64,000 bases of DNA. It comes from Hysterangium stoloniferum (lineage: Eukaryota; Basidiomycota; Agaricomycetes; Hysterangiales; Hysterangiaceae). The notes beneath the pieces are model-generated. The model made no database searches. It was not told where the DNA came from and saw only the letters and a program-made list of their open reading frames with translations. Positions 32,704 through 44,824 of this stretch are shown here, in pieces (within the stretch, counting starts at the first letter, position 1; each line of letters opens with the position of its first letter). Both the position numbers and the translations under genes were made by a program. Where the stretch lies: assembly GCA_015178975.1 (NCBI GenBank), contig WHVD01000046.1, positions 372,001 through 436,000 of the forward strand. The letters are read 5' to 3'.

Positions 32704-34002
32704 ATGCCTCCGAGAAGAAATGCCAAGCCAAGTGGCAAAGCAGAATCTTCCACTCTCAAGTCTCCTTTCCTGTATACAGCCCGAGCTACTCAGAGAACCC
32801 TGCTACCAGAAACCTCCGAAGAATCTCACTTTGTGGAGATTACCGGCGATGCTGAAGAAGTAACTGAAGCAACCGAACCCGAAGCAACTGAAGAGATTAA
32901 CAATCAACCAGTTTCGGAACACGAACCCGAGGATGGCGACCAACCTCAGGCTAGTGGCTCCAAGAAGTCCACAAAAAAGAAACTGGCACTCGACCCTGAA
33001 GAAACATGGGAATTGTTTTCAGGTACTCTAGGATCCCTTAACGAATTCCTTAGAAGCAATATCAAGGAAAAGGAACCTGGGCAAACCCGAGTCAACAAAC
33101 CCAAGCCATTCACTGGCTCAAACCCGAAGAAATTGCCGACATTTCTTATGCAATGTCGATTCAACTTTCAGGACTGCCCGGCTGCATTTGCAACAGATGA
33201 CCGAAAGGTAAACTTTGCACTCTCATACCTTAAGGATTCCGCAGCAGCCTGGTTTGAACCCGCATTCTCTGGCCTCACCTCCGAAGACCCCGATTGGCTT
33301 CACGATTGGGATGCCTTTGTCGAGGAACTCGAAACCAACTTTGGTCCCTACGACCAGACCGGCGATGCCGAAACTGTGCTTTCTAATCTCAAAATGAAAG
33401 ACACTCAGCGCATCACCAATTACATCATCCAGTTCAACACCCTCACCACGTGTTGCGACTGGGGCGATTCGGCCCTCCGTTACCAGTTTTACTCCGGCCT
33501 TCCGTCTCACCTCAAAGATGAAGTTTCCAAAGGAGAGACCGGCAAGCCGAAGACCCTCCCTCTAATGCACCTGAAAGCCCAAAATGCAGATGCCCGATAC
33601 TGGGAATGACATTCGGAAATTAGTCACGAAAACCCTTTGGACAAGAAATCGTCAGACAATAAGAACACCAACAAGTCTGGTAATCAAAACACCAACAACA
33701 GTGGCAACTTGACCTCCGATAAGAAGTCCGAAAACAAAGGGGCTAACGACAAAAAAGGCAAGGGAAAACAGTCGAATAAGTCTCAAGACAAAGACAAGCC
33801 TGACTTAACTGGCAAACTCGGCTCCAATGGCAAGCTCCTACCACAGGAAAAGCAACGCCGAATGGACAACAACCTTTGTTTGTTGTGTGCAGATCCCGGA
33901 CACCGAGTCGCTGCATGCCCAAAAGCCTCAAAAGCCCGATCGGCCAATACGGCCATGACCTCACCACCGGCCAAGCCGGCTGCCGAGTCGAAAAAAGATT
34001 AA
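32704..34002 (+). CDS. gag: gag region of gypsy element 2 (fossil)
   Basis: An acidic, disordered N-terminus (MPPRRNAKPSGKAESS) is followed by the gag core (FTGSNPKKLPTFLMQCRFNF, then YLKDSAAAWFEP) typical of fungal chromovirus Gag. A Lys/Asn-rich stretch and a zinc knuckle of C-x2-C-x4-H-x4-C type (CLLCADPGHRVAAC) lie near 33880-33920. The role in the living element was to form the particle and bind RNA. It is part of a broken element. Confidence 0.85.
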
Positions 34003-34069
34003 GCAACTCTCTGGATTCCATGCGTTTGGAGAGTTGTGTTGAATCTCCTCGCACACCGGAAGATTGTCA

Positions 34070-37000
34070 CCTTAACGCATCCGCCTTGTATGATCCTAAT
34101 TCTTTGTTCATAAACCTTACTTCGGAACCTCTCGGGAGCCTCACTTTTCGAGCTCTCATAGATTCAGGTTTGACCCATTGTTTTATAGATACAAGTTTTT
34201 CACGAAAAAATCAGTTAAAAACCTATGCAATAGATCCGATTCCGCTCCGACTCTTTGATGGTACCTCAAACTCTGTAATCTCGCAAGCCTGCGAACTCCG
34301 ACTTCGGTTCCCATGTGGAACCTTTCAGACAGTTACCTTTTTTGTAACACAGTTGGACCCGAGTTGCTCTGTGGTTCTAGGACATAACTGGCTCATCCGC
34401 TACAATCCGTTGATTGATTGGGTATTGGGCAGTATCCATTTCCGAACCCCATCGGCACCCGATACGACTGGTCCATTTCCGCCTGTTTCAGCAAATATGG
34501 CCTCTACAGCACCTCCGGCCCTCGTGGCAAATCTGAGCTCTCCACCGCCCGTCTCTCTAATAAATGCCGCAGCCTTTATGAGAGCCATCAAGTTGGACGG
34601 CTCCCGAGCATTTACAGTCAATCTTAAAGTTGACGAAGTCACCGGTCGCTTTGCATCTCTGGTAGCCGAACCGATCGCAGATTTGGAAGGTGTTCCCAAA
34701 AAATACCATGAATTTGCAGATGTCTTCAGTAAACAAAAAGCAGATCGACTCGCCCCTCACAGGCCTTACGATTTGAAAATTGATATTGAAGATGGTTCAC
34801 ATCCGCCCCTAGCCCAGTTTATCCTCTCTCGCAGTCCGAATTATCGGCTATCCGAGATTTCTTGGACAAACATTTGGCTATAGGTTTCATCCGACCCTCA
34901 AAGTCTCCTTATGGAGCCCCTGTCCTATTCGTTTGGAAAAAAGACGGTTCCCTTCGACTTTGCGTTGACTTTCAAGGACTAAATGCGATCACTCAAAAAG
35001 ACAAGTACCCATTACCACTAATCTCCGATTTACTCGATGCCCCTCAGAAGGCCCGAATCTATACAAAGATAGATCTCAAGCATGTCTATCATTTGGTTCG
35101 GATCGCCGAAGGTGACAAATGGAAAACGGCTTTTCGCACTCGCTATGGCTCCTTTGAATGGTTAGTAATGCCTTTCGGCCTCACCAACGCTCCGTCGGTC
35201 TTTCAACATTTTATCAACGATGTTTTTTCTGACCTCCTCGATGTTTTTGTCATTGTGTACTTAGACGACATTCTCATATTCTCCGAAGATCCTGCACTTC
35301 ATGACAAACACGTTCGTGAAGTTCTCCGAAGACTCCAAAAACATGGTCTTTTTGCGAATGGTAAAAAATGTTCTTTTGATGTCGACACAGTTGAATATTT
35401 AGGTTTTATGATGGGACCTGATGGTCTCCGCATGGACAACTCTAAGATTCAAGTCATTCAAGATTGGCCGGAACCCCGAAAGGTTAAGGATATTCAATCC
35501 TTTTTAGGCTTCGCCAATTTTTATTGACATTTCATTCACAACTACTCAAAAATTACTGTTCCGCTCACTCATCTTACTCGCAAAGACGCCCCGTGGATTT
35601 TCTCCGAAGAATGCCGATTGGCATTCCAGGAATTGAAAAGTGCATTTACATCTGCCCCTATTTTGTTGCACTGGAAGCCCGACATTCAACTCATTGTGGA
35701 AACTGATGCTTCAGACTATGCGCTTGCCGCGATATTGTCCATTCTGGACACCGATGGTGAAGTACACCCAGTAGCTTTTCTGTCTCGCACATTTTCGGCA
35801 CCCAAACTCAACTATGACGTTCACGATAAGGAACTACTCGCAATATTTGAAGCTTTCAAGACATGGCGACATTATTTGGAAGGCTCGGCCCACCCGGTAG
35901 ATGTTATTACAGACCACAAAAATTTAGTTTACTTTTCAACCACAAAACTTCTCACCCGTTGACAAGCTCGATGGTCTGAATACCTCTCTGCTTTCAACAT
36001 GGTAATTTGGTTCCATCCCGGCCACCTTGGTGGAAAACCCGACGCTATGACTAGACGATGGGACGTCTATTCTAAAGAGGGGAGTAGCGACTACGCCACA
36101 GTTAATCCGCATAATTTCAAGCCTATGTTTTCATCGGAACAACTGTCCACGTCTATCCGAGCCACTTACCTCATTCATCCAGTCTTGCGAAGTGTTATCC
36201 TTATGGATACCGAAAAATTACATCAAGACATTCTATCGGCAATTCCAATGACCCAGTCACCAAAGCACACCTCGATAACCCGTCTGACCCCGATCAACCC
36301 CGATGGTCATTAGACTCACAAGGTTTCATTAGACTTGACAATCGCATTTATGTACCGGACTCCGACACCTTTCGGCTGCGAATCCTACAACATAAGCACG
36401 ACCACCCAATCTCAGGACATTTCGGCCTCAATAAGACCCTCTCACTCATTAGAAGAGAATATACATGGCCCGGCATCCGAGATTTTGTTAAGCACTATTG
36501 TAAATCCTGTACTACGTGTTTACGCTCTAAATCACAGTGACACAAACCATATGGCCTACTCAAACAATTACCGATACCGGAAAAACCTTGGAACTCGATT
36601 TCTATGGATTTCATCGAGCACCTACTGGCATCCGAAGGTCACACAGCAATCCTAGTTGTTGTGGATTGGCTCACAAAACAAAGTATTTTCATTCCAACAT
36701 ATGACACGATAACATCTGTACAGTTAGCTGAACTATTCGTCACCCATGTATTTTCCAAGCATGGCGTTCCATCGCATGTCACATCCAATCGTGGATCCGA
36801 GTTTGTCTCTCACTTTTTTAGGTCACTCGGGAAAGCACTAGACATGAAGCTACACTTCACTTCCGGCTATCACCCGGAAGGTGATGGCCAAACCGAACGC
36901 ATGAATCAAACCTTGGAACAATACATCCGTGTCTATTGCAACTACCAACAAGACAATTGGAAATCACTACTACCACTAACCGAATTCGCATATAACAATG

Positions 37001-37686
37001 CACCAAATGCCACTACTGGCATCTCGCCTTTCTTCGCAAATAAAGGCTACAACCCCAACATCGCAATCCACCCGGAACGTGATCTCGCATCCGCCTGTGC
37101 TCAAGACTTTGTTATAAACCTTGACGAGCTACATCAAGAACTTCGTAAAACTATCGCAATGGCTCAAGAACGATACCAACGGTCTGCAGATAAGAACTGA
37201 CTTCCGCCTCCTGACTTTAAGATCGGAGACCGAGTATTCGTTAAAGCCGAGTTTTTCTGAACTACTAGACCCTCTAAGAAGCTCTCTGAAAAATATTTAG
37301 GTCATTTTGAAGTTATAGCACAAGCCGGCACGCTTTCATGGATGCTTCAGCTCCCCGACAACATGCGTGCAGTGCACCCGGTATTTCATGTATCTATGTT
37401 AGAACCTTGTGTTCCTAACAGTATACCGGATCACATACAACCACCACCTCCACCCGTGATTATTGATGGGGAACCCGGATTTGAGATATCAGAGATTCTA
37501 GACTCAAAAATCGACAATCGCCGACGCTCATGCAAATTACTTTATTTGGTCAAATGGGCTGGCTATGAAGGAACAGATGAAGAAACTTCATGGATCCTAG
37601 CTACCAAGCTCAGTAATGCCTCGGAAATCGTTTTAGGGTTTCACCAAGCTTATCCGAACAAACCTGGTCCTCTCAATTCTTTATAA
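34070..37686 (+). CDS. pol: pol region of gypsy element 2 (protease, RT, RNase H, integrase, chromodomain; fossil)
   Basis: Parts in order are an aspartic protease segment (ALIDSG near 34152), reverse transcriptase ([20 protein letters not shown] near 34985, VYLDDILIF near 35258), RNase H ([15 protein letters not shown] near 35695), and integrase with a catalytic core (about 36600-37150, [11 protein letters not shown] and [15 protein letters not shown]). A chromodomain ends it ([18 protein letters not shown] near 37545-37600). A chromodomain in this position is known to steer integration to chromatin marks. The region is broken but most domains are long and readable. Confidence 0.9.
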
Positions 37687-37775
37687 GTCTATCACGTGGT
37701 ACCCGACCTTTTCCCGACTATGCCTTATGATTTCACGCTATTATTTGTTTGTTTTAAAAAATATATATTTACTAT

Positions 37776-38706
37776 CTAAGTTCTTTCTTCTACAACTTCT
37801 CCCTCCTCTCCGGCCTCCAAACCCTCCCCTGCACCGACAGCCACCGATACCGCACCACTGACCTTTTCTGACACCCCAATCTTGTGCCCAATTCCATTGC
37901 AACTCGAGACTTCCAAGTATTGCTCAAGCTGACCTCCAAGAGACTCGATAATGCTGGTCTGCTTCTCCAGCCCGACGCCCAAAAGTCGCAACTGCTCAGT
38001 CATGAGCCCTTGATGTCGCAGAGTCTCGTATTGGAACCGACTCATCTCCGAGAAGTATGTCCACATAAGGCAGTTTTGCTCTTCTAGAGCATCAGCCTGT
38101 CGCTCCTGGAACGAACCATCGGCCCCCGGGAAGACACACCCAAGCTTCTGATCGGCACACTCTTGACAAGTGCAGCCCCGACCATTGGCCTGGGGATGAC
38201 AGGTTCGACCCCGTTTCGTGCACCAATTGCACTTAGGGTCATTTTCGGGCCCCGCCTTGGGGGCCCGCTTTTGTTTCTATAGGAAAATTATTTAGGAAAG
38301 TTTTTATTTAGGGAAACCAAACCCACCTTGGGGCTCGACGGCCCCGGTGCATCCTCCTCGTCCTCCTCTCCCTCTTCATCATCCGACTCCGAAGGCGTCA
38401 CAGCCTTGCGCTAACAAATATATGTCAGTAAGGTTCGCAAAAGATACCGGAGCGACTTACCTTTCCCTCCCACTTCTTTTTTGTCGCCTCCTCCCGCGCC
38501 CGATCAGCCTCCTGTTGCTTGTTCTTTGCAAGCACTGCTTCCCAGTGCTTGCACGTGGCCTCTTCCGCTGCCTGTTTCTTCTCCTCGGCCTCGATGGCCA
38601 CCAACTCCTCCTTCTCCTTTCACTCCTCCTCTTCACGTGCCTTTTTCTTCTGCTCGAGTATACACCGACGCTCCTGCACATTCGCCGTACCACTCAGGAC
38701 CGACAT
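37776..38706 (-). CDS. Antisense zinc-cluster-like gene inside gypsy element 2 (fossil)
   Basis: Three coding-like blocks on the minus strand (about 38706-38461, 38410-38327, 38276-37776) are separated by two 50-bp gaps with GT-AG ends. They read as a Glu/Lys-rich coiled-coil, an acidic linker (ESDDEEGEEDEEDAPGPSSP), and a Cys cluster (CNWCTKRGRTCHPQ, then CTCQECADQKLGC) followed by a second helix-rich stretch (MSRFQYETLRHQGLMTEQLR). The position, between the chromodomain and the 3' LTR and opposite to gag-pol, suggests an extra gene carried by the element. The Cys spacing resembles a DNA-binding zinc cluster. It appears broken. Confidence 0.6.
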
Positions 38707-38934
38707 GGGCGTGACTGTTAACCTAACTGGGAAGGGGTTCGACCCCGAGCCTATGGTCATGGTGGTTAAGGGAAAGGAAGTAAAATTTCAAGCACCAGGA
38801 CCCCTCAAATTTTTATATGCAAAATTTTGCTGAGTCACATGATGTTTTGACACACCCAGCCGTACCCGACAAGTTTTTACGTATGGGATCTAGATTTTTG
38901 GCCTCCTTGGGATTTCGGCCAAAAGGGGAGATAC

Positions 38935-39374
38935 TGTTATGACCATGTCGCAACCCTATCGGCCCCGAGGTTATCATCACTTATCAACATTTTCAAGTCA
39001 CCATCTCGGAAACCATCGGCCCCGAAGCTGACGTATGTTTTCATGAAGATCAAACTCCTTTTACGCCCACATCAAAATAACTCGTATTGTCTGGTCAAAC
39101 TTTTGATACGTCCCTTTTATTATGTTGATCCGTTCAATCTTATGTTTCACATATGTCTATCTATATTTGTAGTCCTTGAACTATTTCCTTTTATCGTAAT
39201 CCCGCTCTCGGTTATCATTGGCCTCCGAACTAATCATACACTTCCCATTCCTAGTCAAGCTTATTGTTAATGCCGTTTTCCGCCCTTCTCCCCATTAGTA
39301 TTTTCTAGATGCCTGTTACTTGTATATGAACCCGCTGTAGTTGTAGTTACTAGGCAATCAGAATATCGACTCAG
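38935..39374 (+). repeat. 3' LTR of gypsy element 2, truncated by the LINE
   Basis: It starts TGTTATGACCATGTCG right after the purine-rich tract and follows the 5' LTR for 440 bp, up to GAATATCGACTCAG. There LINE-derived sequence begins. The last 285 bp of the LTR, including the conserved block, are missing. Confidence 0.92.
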
Positions 39375-39400
39375 ATGCGGTATATAAATGTATTAAAAAA
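39375..39400 (+). repeat. Second LINE 3' tail directly in front of the LINE
   Basis: ATGCGGTATATAAATGTATT plus an A run is nearly the same as the LINE's own 3' end at 46808-46836. A heavily 5'-truncated LINE copy therefore seems to have inserted into the LTR first, and the long LINE next to it afterwards. Confidence 0.6.
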
Positions 39401-40348
39401 AAAGAGATGGTCATGTGACATGTGACATGGCAGTCACTTCTCACCACCATCTCTCCTCCTAGTTCCAAAAAAAAAAGAAGGCAAAAATTGTCCACAACCC
39501 TGGCCCTGGCCATGACATGGATGAAGACCTACCCCTGCCCACATCTATTGATGACCTCTTCACAATCCCCCCACCCAGCCTCACACCTCCTCCAGCTGAG
39601 CCATATACCCCCACTGACCTCCAACTCTTCCTTTCATGCACCGTCGATGCCATAGTAAAACCCACCCATGTTTACTCTGACCCCTCCACTGTGGAGGACC
39701 CAGTTTCCAGGTGGGTCACTTTCTGCCTTAGCCTGGTAGATATTATTTCAGATCCCATCCACAGGGAGTCTGTTGATGACCTTCCTACCACCAATGCCCA
39801 CTCCAAACTCCATGCATACCTCAGCTGAGCATCAAAGAATGCCCATGCCTGGCCAGCTGAACCTCCCCAGGACACCTTCTCCTCCACCTGCCCTGGACTG
39901 CAGCATCACACACTACCCAACAATTCCAAGACTCAATCATGGCCCAGCTCTCACATTTGGAACACCAAATATTGACCTAGCCCTCTCTGGCCCCCTGTCC
40001 TATGCTGCAGTCACTGCCAACCTGCCCACTACAGCCCCTCCAACCCCCAAGACCCCTAAATGATCCACACCTAAACCCCCCTCACCAATTCACTTCATGG
40101 TCCATTTCAGAGGCAACCCTCCCATCAATGACTGCCTCCCCCCTCTCATCCTCTCGAGAAGGATCAATGTGAAACTCAAGTCCATTCCCACAGCATGTGG
40201 CCTCCAGGCCCTTGGCACCCACCAGAACTTGGCTGGTAACCTCATAATCACCTTCCCTCCTTCACCTCCCCTGCCCTTGTTTCCACCCACACTCTGTCCA
40301 TCAGGGAGGCTATAAACCTTGGTGCCAACCTCACCATCTCCTGGGACA

Positions 40349-40820
40349 TGTCACAAATTGAATTTTACTCAATAAAGTTGAATAAACAATCAAAGAATAT
40401 TCAACAATATTGAATAAAGATGCCTCATTTGACAAAGTATTAATTCGTCCTGTTGATAAAGCGTGAGGCAAAGGTAGGACACAGAGGCTCATGAATAAAT
40501 AAGTCGAAGAAAATCTCGGAAAAGTTCGATGATTATATAATACAGTAAATAATATAATATAGTACAGGTTTTCTGACTGACTTCCTTTGTTCGTATCATT
40601 GCCCTTATATACTATATATCATTTACCTACGATGATAATATGATATCAAAGTGAAATCATCAATGACATCAAACTGAGACAAGTCAAAGATATTTAAGAT
40701 TGTCGAAGATATTGTCAAAGAATAGTTGAGTTGGAAGTTGAGTTGGAAAGTCAAAGGAATGTTGAAGAAATGTTAAATTGAATATTATCGAAATTTGAGC
40801 TTGTACATATGTTTGTGACA
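40349..40820 (-). mobile_element. Solo LTR (family B) inside the LINE, 472 bp
   Basis: On the minus strand it starts TGTCACAAACATATG and ends CAATTTGTGACA. It is flanked by GGACA (40344-40348) and GAACA (40821-40825), a near-perfect 5-bp duplication. It aligns along its length with 44374-44824. Confidence 0.85.
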
Positions 40821-41491
40821 GAACACATGCTGGTCCAAGATCATACTGGCTGGTGTCCTTGCTTGTGAATTCCCCAATGGTGCTGTTCTCACCAAAGCTG
40901 ACCTTCTTGACTCATTCAATCAACTACCCTTTGCCTCCAAGATTGCACTTACCCAACCTCCCTCCTGGATCCAGGCCCCTGATTCAATCTCAGGCCTCAA
41001 GTCCTCCATGATGTTAGATTTTGAAGACCCAGATAGTTCCCTCCTTCAAGAAGCTTTCAAAACACAATTCTTCATGTTTGTGGCCCCTATTGTTGCTAAA
41101 TACTGGGTTGAAAAACCCAAGCTCCACCAGTACTCCAACTGTTGGTCCCTCGGCCATCCCACATCTCTCTGTAAATCCCACCCAAAATGCCGCCTCTGCA
41201 GTGACCACTCCAAAGCAAACCACTGCTCCAAATGCTGTGAATGCAAGACAGCCAACCTCCCAGCAGACCAAAACTGCCCCCACACTCATAGGTATGTCAA
41301 TTGCAGGTGGTCCTCACCCGGCTGACTCCATTGGCTGCCCTGAGTGCCACAAATATGCAGTCCCCCCCTCCATGTCCCAGGCCCCCTCCCAGTTCTCAAC
41401 CAGCCCCCCTCTGACCCTGATATCATCATCAACTAATGACCTCCCACCCAATATGATGCCTCCAACTCAATGTGGCATGCTCCAACTGGTA

Positions 41492-41865
41492 GATTTGGAA
41501 ATACAATATCTATTAGAATGTTCAAGCTGTTATAAGTCCCAAGTAGGCATCAGTCCAGATGTGACTGTATGAGTGCCAGTGTTGCATCAGAAGGACCTAC
41601 AGAATATATATATATATAATCCATTATATCACACTAGACCAATAGGTCCAGTAGCTCAGTGGTTTAGAGCACATATAAAGCTAGAGATCCTTGGTTCAAT
41701 CCCAGGCTGGGTCAATTCTTTTCTATACCTTTAATATGATTATATATATATATTCTATAGGTCCTTCTGATGCAACACTGGGACTCATACAGTCACATCT
41801 GGACTGATTCCTACTTGGGACTTATAACAGCTTGAATATTCTAATAGATATTGTATTTCCAAATC
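41492..41865 (+). mobile_element. Long-TIR foldback/MITE-like element, 374 bp, TSD TA, tRNA-like centre
   Basis: The left arm (41492 to about 41625) and right arm (about 41737-41865) are inverted copies of each other with only about four differences over roughly 125 bp. They start GATTTGGAAATACAATATC. TA lies on both sides (41490-41491 and 41866-41867). Each arm ends inward in an AT-dinucleotide run. There is no coding capacity, so any movement must have depended on a transposase from elsewhere. Between the arms lies a tRNA-like sequence. It interrupts the LINE at the start of its endonuclease domain. Confidence 0.85.
41645..41714 (+). tRNA. tRNA-like sequence with short anticodon arm (probable tRNA-Ile-like pseudogene)
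   Basis: The acceptor stem GGTCCAG/CTGGGTC pairs with two G-U pairs. The D arm GCTC..GAGC and the T arm CTTGG-TTCAATC-CCAGG are well formed. Both internal Pol III promoter boxes are present (A box TAGCTCAGTGG at 41652-41662, B box GGTTCAATCCC at 41693-41703). Only 19 nt separate the D and T arms where about 23 are needed, so the anticodon arm is about four bases short. A normal tRNA is unlikely. The CATATAAAG stretch would fit a damaged arm with a UAU-type anticodon, but that is a guess. Confidence 0.55.
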
Positions 41866-42614
41866 TAACACCAACACATGCATGCACTACATCCTCAATA
41901 CTTCCACTGACTATGACATCCTCTTCCTACATGAACTGTGGTAGGGCAAGATTGGCACAGGCCACTCCCTCTCTGACCTGGCTGGCATCGCCATCAAGGG
42001 CACAGTCTCATGCCCTGCCTGGAAAGCTTTCCTCCTACCTACATCACTGGACCAGACCCCATGAGTTGTCACATATGTCTGCAAGAACACTGTGCACCTC
42101 ACATTGCTCCCCTGCCCAGACCTCCTCATCTCTCCAGACATCCTCCCAACCTCTTTCTTCTATGATCACCTCTCTTTCCTTACCATTAATGTATATAACA
42201 CCAGACCCAACAGGAACCTAGCCACACTTCAAACACTTTTCAACACTGACCTCCCAGTTACAACCCCCACCCTCATCCTTGGCAATTTCAACCTCCACCA
42301 CCTATCCTGGGCCATCAATGACACTCCCCCTTGAAACCCTTCAGCCTCAGCTTGTGACCTTGCTGAATGGACCTCTGCCAACACTTATACCCTCCTAACT
42401 TACAAGCCCACCTGCATGGGCCAGGGAACACAATCATTGACCTCACTTGGATCAACTACCCCACAGCAGAATGTGACCTGGTCTCAGACTGGGACATCCT
42501 CCCGGACTCTCCTGCTGCATCTGACCACAACCCCATCCAGTGGCTCATCCACCCCCCAACCCCCCCTCCCCCTGCTGTGAGGAACCCCAACAACCTTTCT
42601 GGATTGACTCTCCC

Positions 42615-43450
42615 TGTTAGGGTATGTACATGGCGGGTCTCCGGAGAAACCTGCGGAATATCCGGTAGGACTTGGCTTCAGCTTATAGGCTGCACCCTCA
42701 CTAGATCGTGTCGTCCAATTTCAGACAGGCAGACGGGAATCCCAGGGAGTCCGGGCGGGGGTCGTGGGTTGGGGAGTCATAGGTCAGAGGTTGTGGGTCG
42801 TGAGGTCATGAGTCAAGAAGTTAGTCGAGATAGGTGAGAGAGATAGATGTGCTGGAGCCCATGGGCTCCGACTAGCATGAGCAATGTAATTCAAGTAGGA
42901 GTTTAGAGCGGAAAATGTATTAGATTACTGGGGGGAATCTAAGCCAATTTTCTGACTGGATTGTATGTACAACATCTGCCAGTTTAAATAGACCATGGAG
43001 TGAATGTCATACCAAATCCAGTAATGATGAAATGAAATGAGCAAAACATAAAACAGGAATAGTAAACACCAAGTTTGGTGTTAGGAATGGGATGGAATGG
43101 AGCGGAGTCCGAATAGTGACAAATCATAAACCATAATGGGAAATGGAGCGGGAGCGGAGTCCGAATCGTGACAAGTCATTTGACTAAAATGGGAACGGGG
43201 CTCTATTAGAGGGAAGATGGGTATTCCAAGTGGGGTCCAGTGACTGATGCGTGGGATGAGATCGGACATAGACAGGGATGGAGTCTGGTGGGTTTTCCGG
43301 TGACTGAAACACAACATAACAAAGTCGAATGTAGACAAGTCTGACGTATGGAGTCTGGTGGGAATTCCGGTAAACTGATAATGGGTGCATATAGGGCACG
43401 GGTGTGTATAAGTTAGTGCCTGGAGTCCGGTGGGAATTCCAGTCGTAACA
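42615..43450 (-). mobile_element. Solo gypsy-type LTR (family C) inside the LINE, 836 bp
   Basis: On the minus strand it starts TGTTACGACTGGAATTCC and ends GTACATACCCTAACA. It is flanked by CTCCC (42610-42614) and CTTCC (43451-43455), four of five bases alike. It does not align with family A except for the block ATAAGCTGAAGCCAAGTCC (42668-42686 on the minus strand), again 53 nt from the 3' end. Internally it has several degenerate repeats around GGAATTCCCACC and GGACTCCGCTCC. Confidence 0.85.
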
Positions 43451-44373
43451 CTTCCCTACATGCTGACTGGTGCCATGCTTTCACCCAAGCCATACATACT
43501 AACCCCCCTGCAGACTACTGCACCCCCCAAGATGTCGAACTAGGTGCCTCTGCCCTCCTAGATGCCTTCTCATCAGCCACCTCCTCTTTGATGCCCTGTA
43601 GCACTGGAAAAGCCCCCTCCCACTCCAAGTGGTGGAATAAGGCCTGTGATGAAGCCATGTGCTCCCTCATGTGCACGTGTGGCCCACAATGCAATGTTGC
43701 CCATGGCCACCTTCATGCCACCATCTGGAAAGCCAAATGCAACTAGGCTATGGACATCATCCAATGAACCAACCATACAGAAGTGTGGAGCCTGTGCCAA
43801 TGGGCCTCAGGAAAACACCAAAACAGCACCCCCCCCCCCCCCCCTATTCGTCATGGCAACACTCTAACCCCAGCCTCCCAAAACCATGCCTTCGCTGATG
43901 CCTTTTTCCCTAGAACTCCCCCCCTGTAGCCCCCTCCCTTGCAACTGACCCAGCCCCCCTCCCTCCATGGGATTTCACCCCATTCTCCTGCTCTGAGGTC
44001 CTTGACACCCTCTCCTCCTCCACCTCAAACTCCTCCACACCTGGAACCTCTGGCTCATCATACCATCATAAAATGGGCTGCCTCCACCTCCCTGACCTGA
44101 TAACTTCCTTCCTTCATGCCTGTGTCCAGCTAGGTGTCCACCCATCTGCCTTCAAAACAGCTATCATAGCCATCATCCCAGAACGAACCATGCAAGGCTG
44201 ACATGTCCAACCCATGCTCCTACAGACCCATCACATTACTCAAGTGCCTTGGTAAACTACTGGAGAAGCTAATGGTGGCATGCATCACCTATGAGGTTGG
44301 CTGCTCCAACCTTGTCCCCACCAACCAATTTGGTGGTCATGATAAGTCCTCTGTTATTGATGCTTGCCTATCC

Positions 44374-44824
44374 TGTCATGATCATACAAGCTCAAATTCT
44401 GATAATATTCAATTCAACTTTCCTTTGACATTCCTTTGACTTTTCGACTCAACTTCCAACTCAACTATTTTTTGACAATCTCAAATATCTTTGACTTGTC
44501 TCAGTTTGATGTCATTGATGATTTCACTTTGATATCATATTATCATTATAGGTAAATGATATATAGTATAAAAGGCAATGATAGGAATGAAGAAAGTCAG
44601 TCAGAAAACCTGTACCATTATTATTATTACTGTATTATACATATAATCATTGAAATTTTCTGAGATCTTCTTTGACTTAATTATTCATAAGCCTCTGTGT
44701 CCTATATTTGCCTCATGCTTTATTAACAGGATGAATTAATACTTCATTGAATGAGACATCTGTATTTGATGAATATTCTTCAATTGTTTATTCAACTTTA
44801 TTGAGTAAAATTCAATTTGTGTCA
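44374..44824 (+). mobile_element. Solo LTR (family B) inside the LINE, 451 bp, TSD TATCC
   Basis: It starts TGTCATGATCATACAAGC and ends CAATTTGTGTCA. Perfect duplications TATCC flank it at 44369-44373 and 44825-44829. The LINE reading on either side (VIDACLS before, LIHDIQTAW after) belongs together, which confirms the boundaries. Confidence 0.93.

Larger units (their letters stand above)
31941..39374 (+). mobile_element. Gypsy element 2: chromodomain Ty3/gypsy retrotransposon with antisense gene
   Basis: It has a 5' LTR (31941-32665), gag (32704-34002), pol (about 34070-37686), an antisense gene (37776-38706) and a 3' LTR (38935-39374) cut short by the LINE. A purine-rich tract (AAAAGGGGAGA) precedes the 3' LTR. 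Comparing the shared 440 bp of the two LTRs by eye gives about 18 differences, nearly all transitions, so roughly 4 percent. It is much younger than gypsy element 1 but is broken, with a handful of interruptions. It appears to have landed at or in the 3' part of gypsy element 1. Confidence 0.92.

Noticed and set aside
41645-41714. A functional tRNA gene
   Set aside because: The space between D and T arms is about four bases too short for a normal anticodon arm, and it sits between the arms of a foldback element; kept only as tRNA-like.
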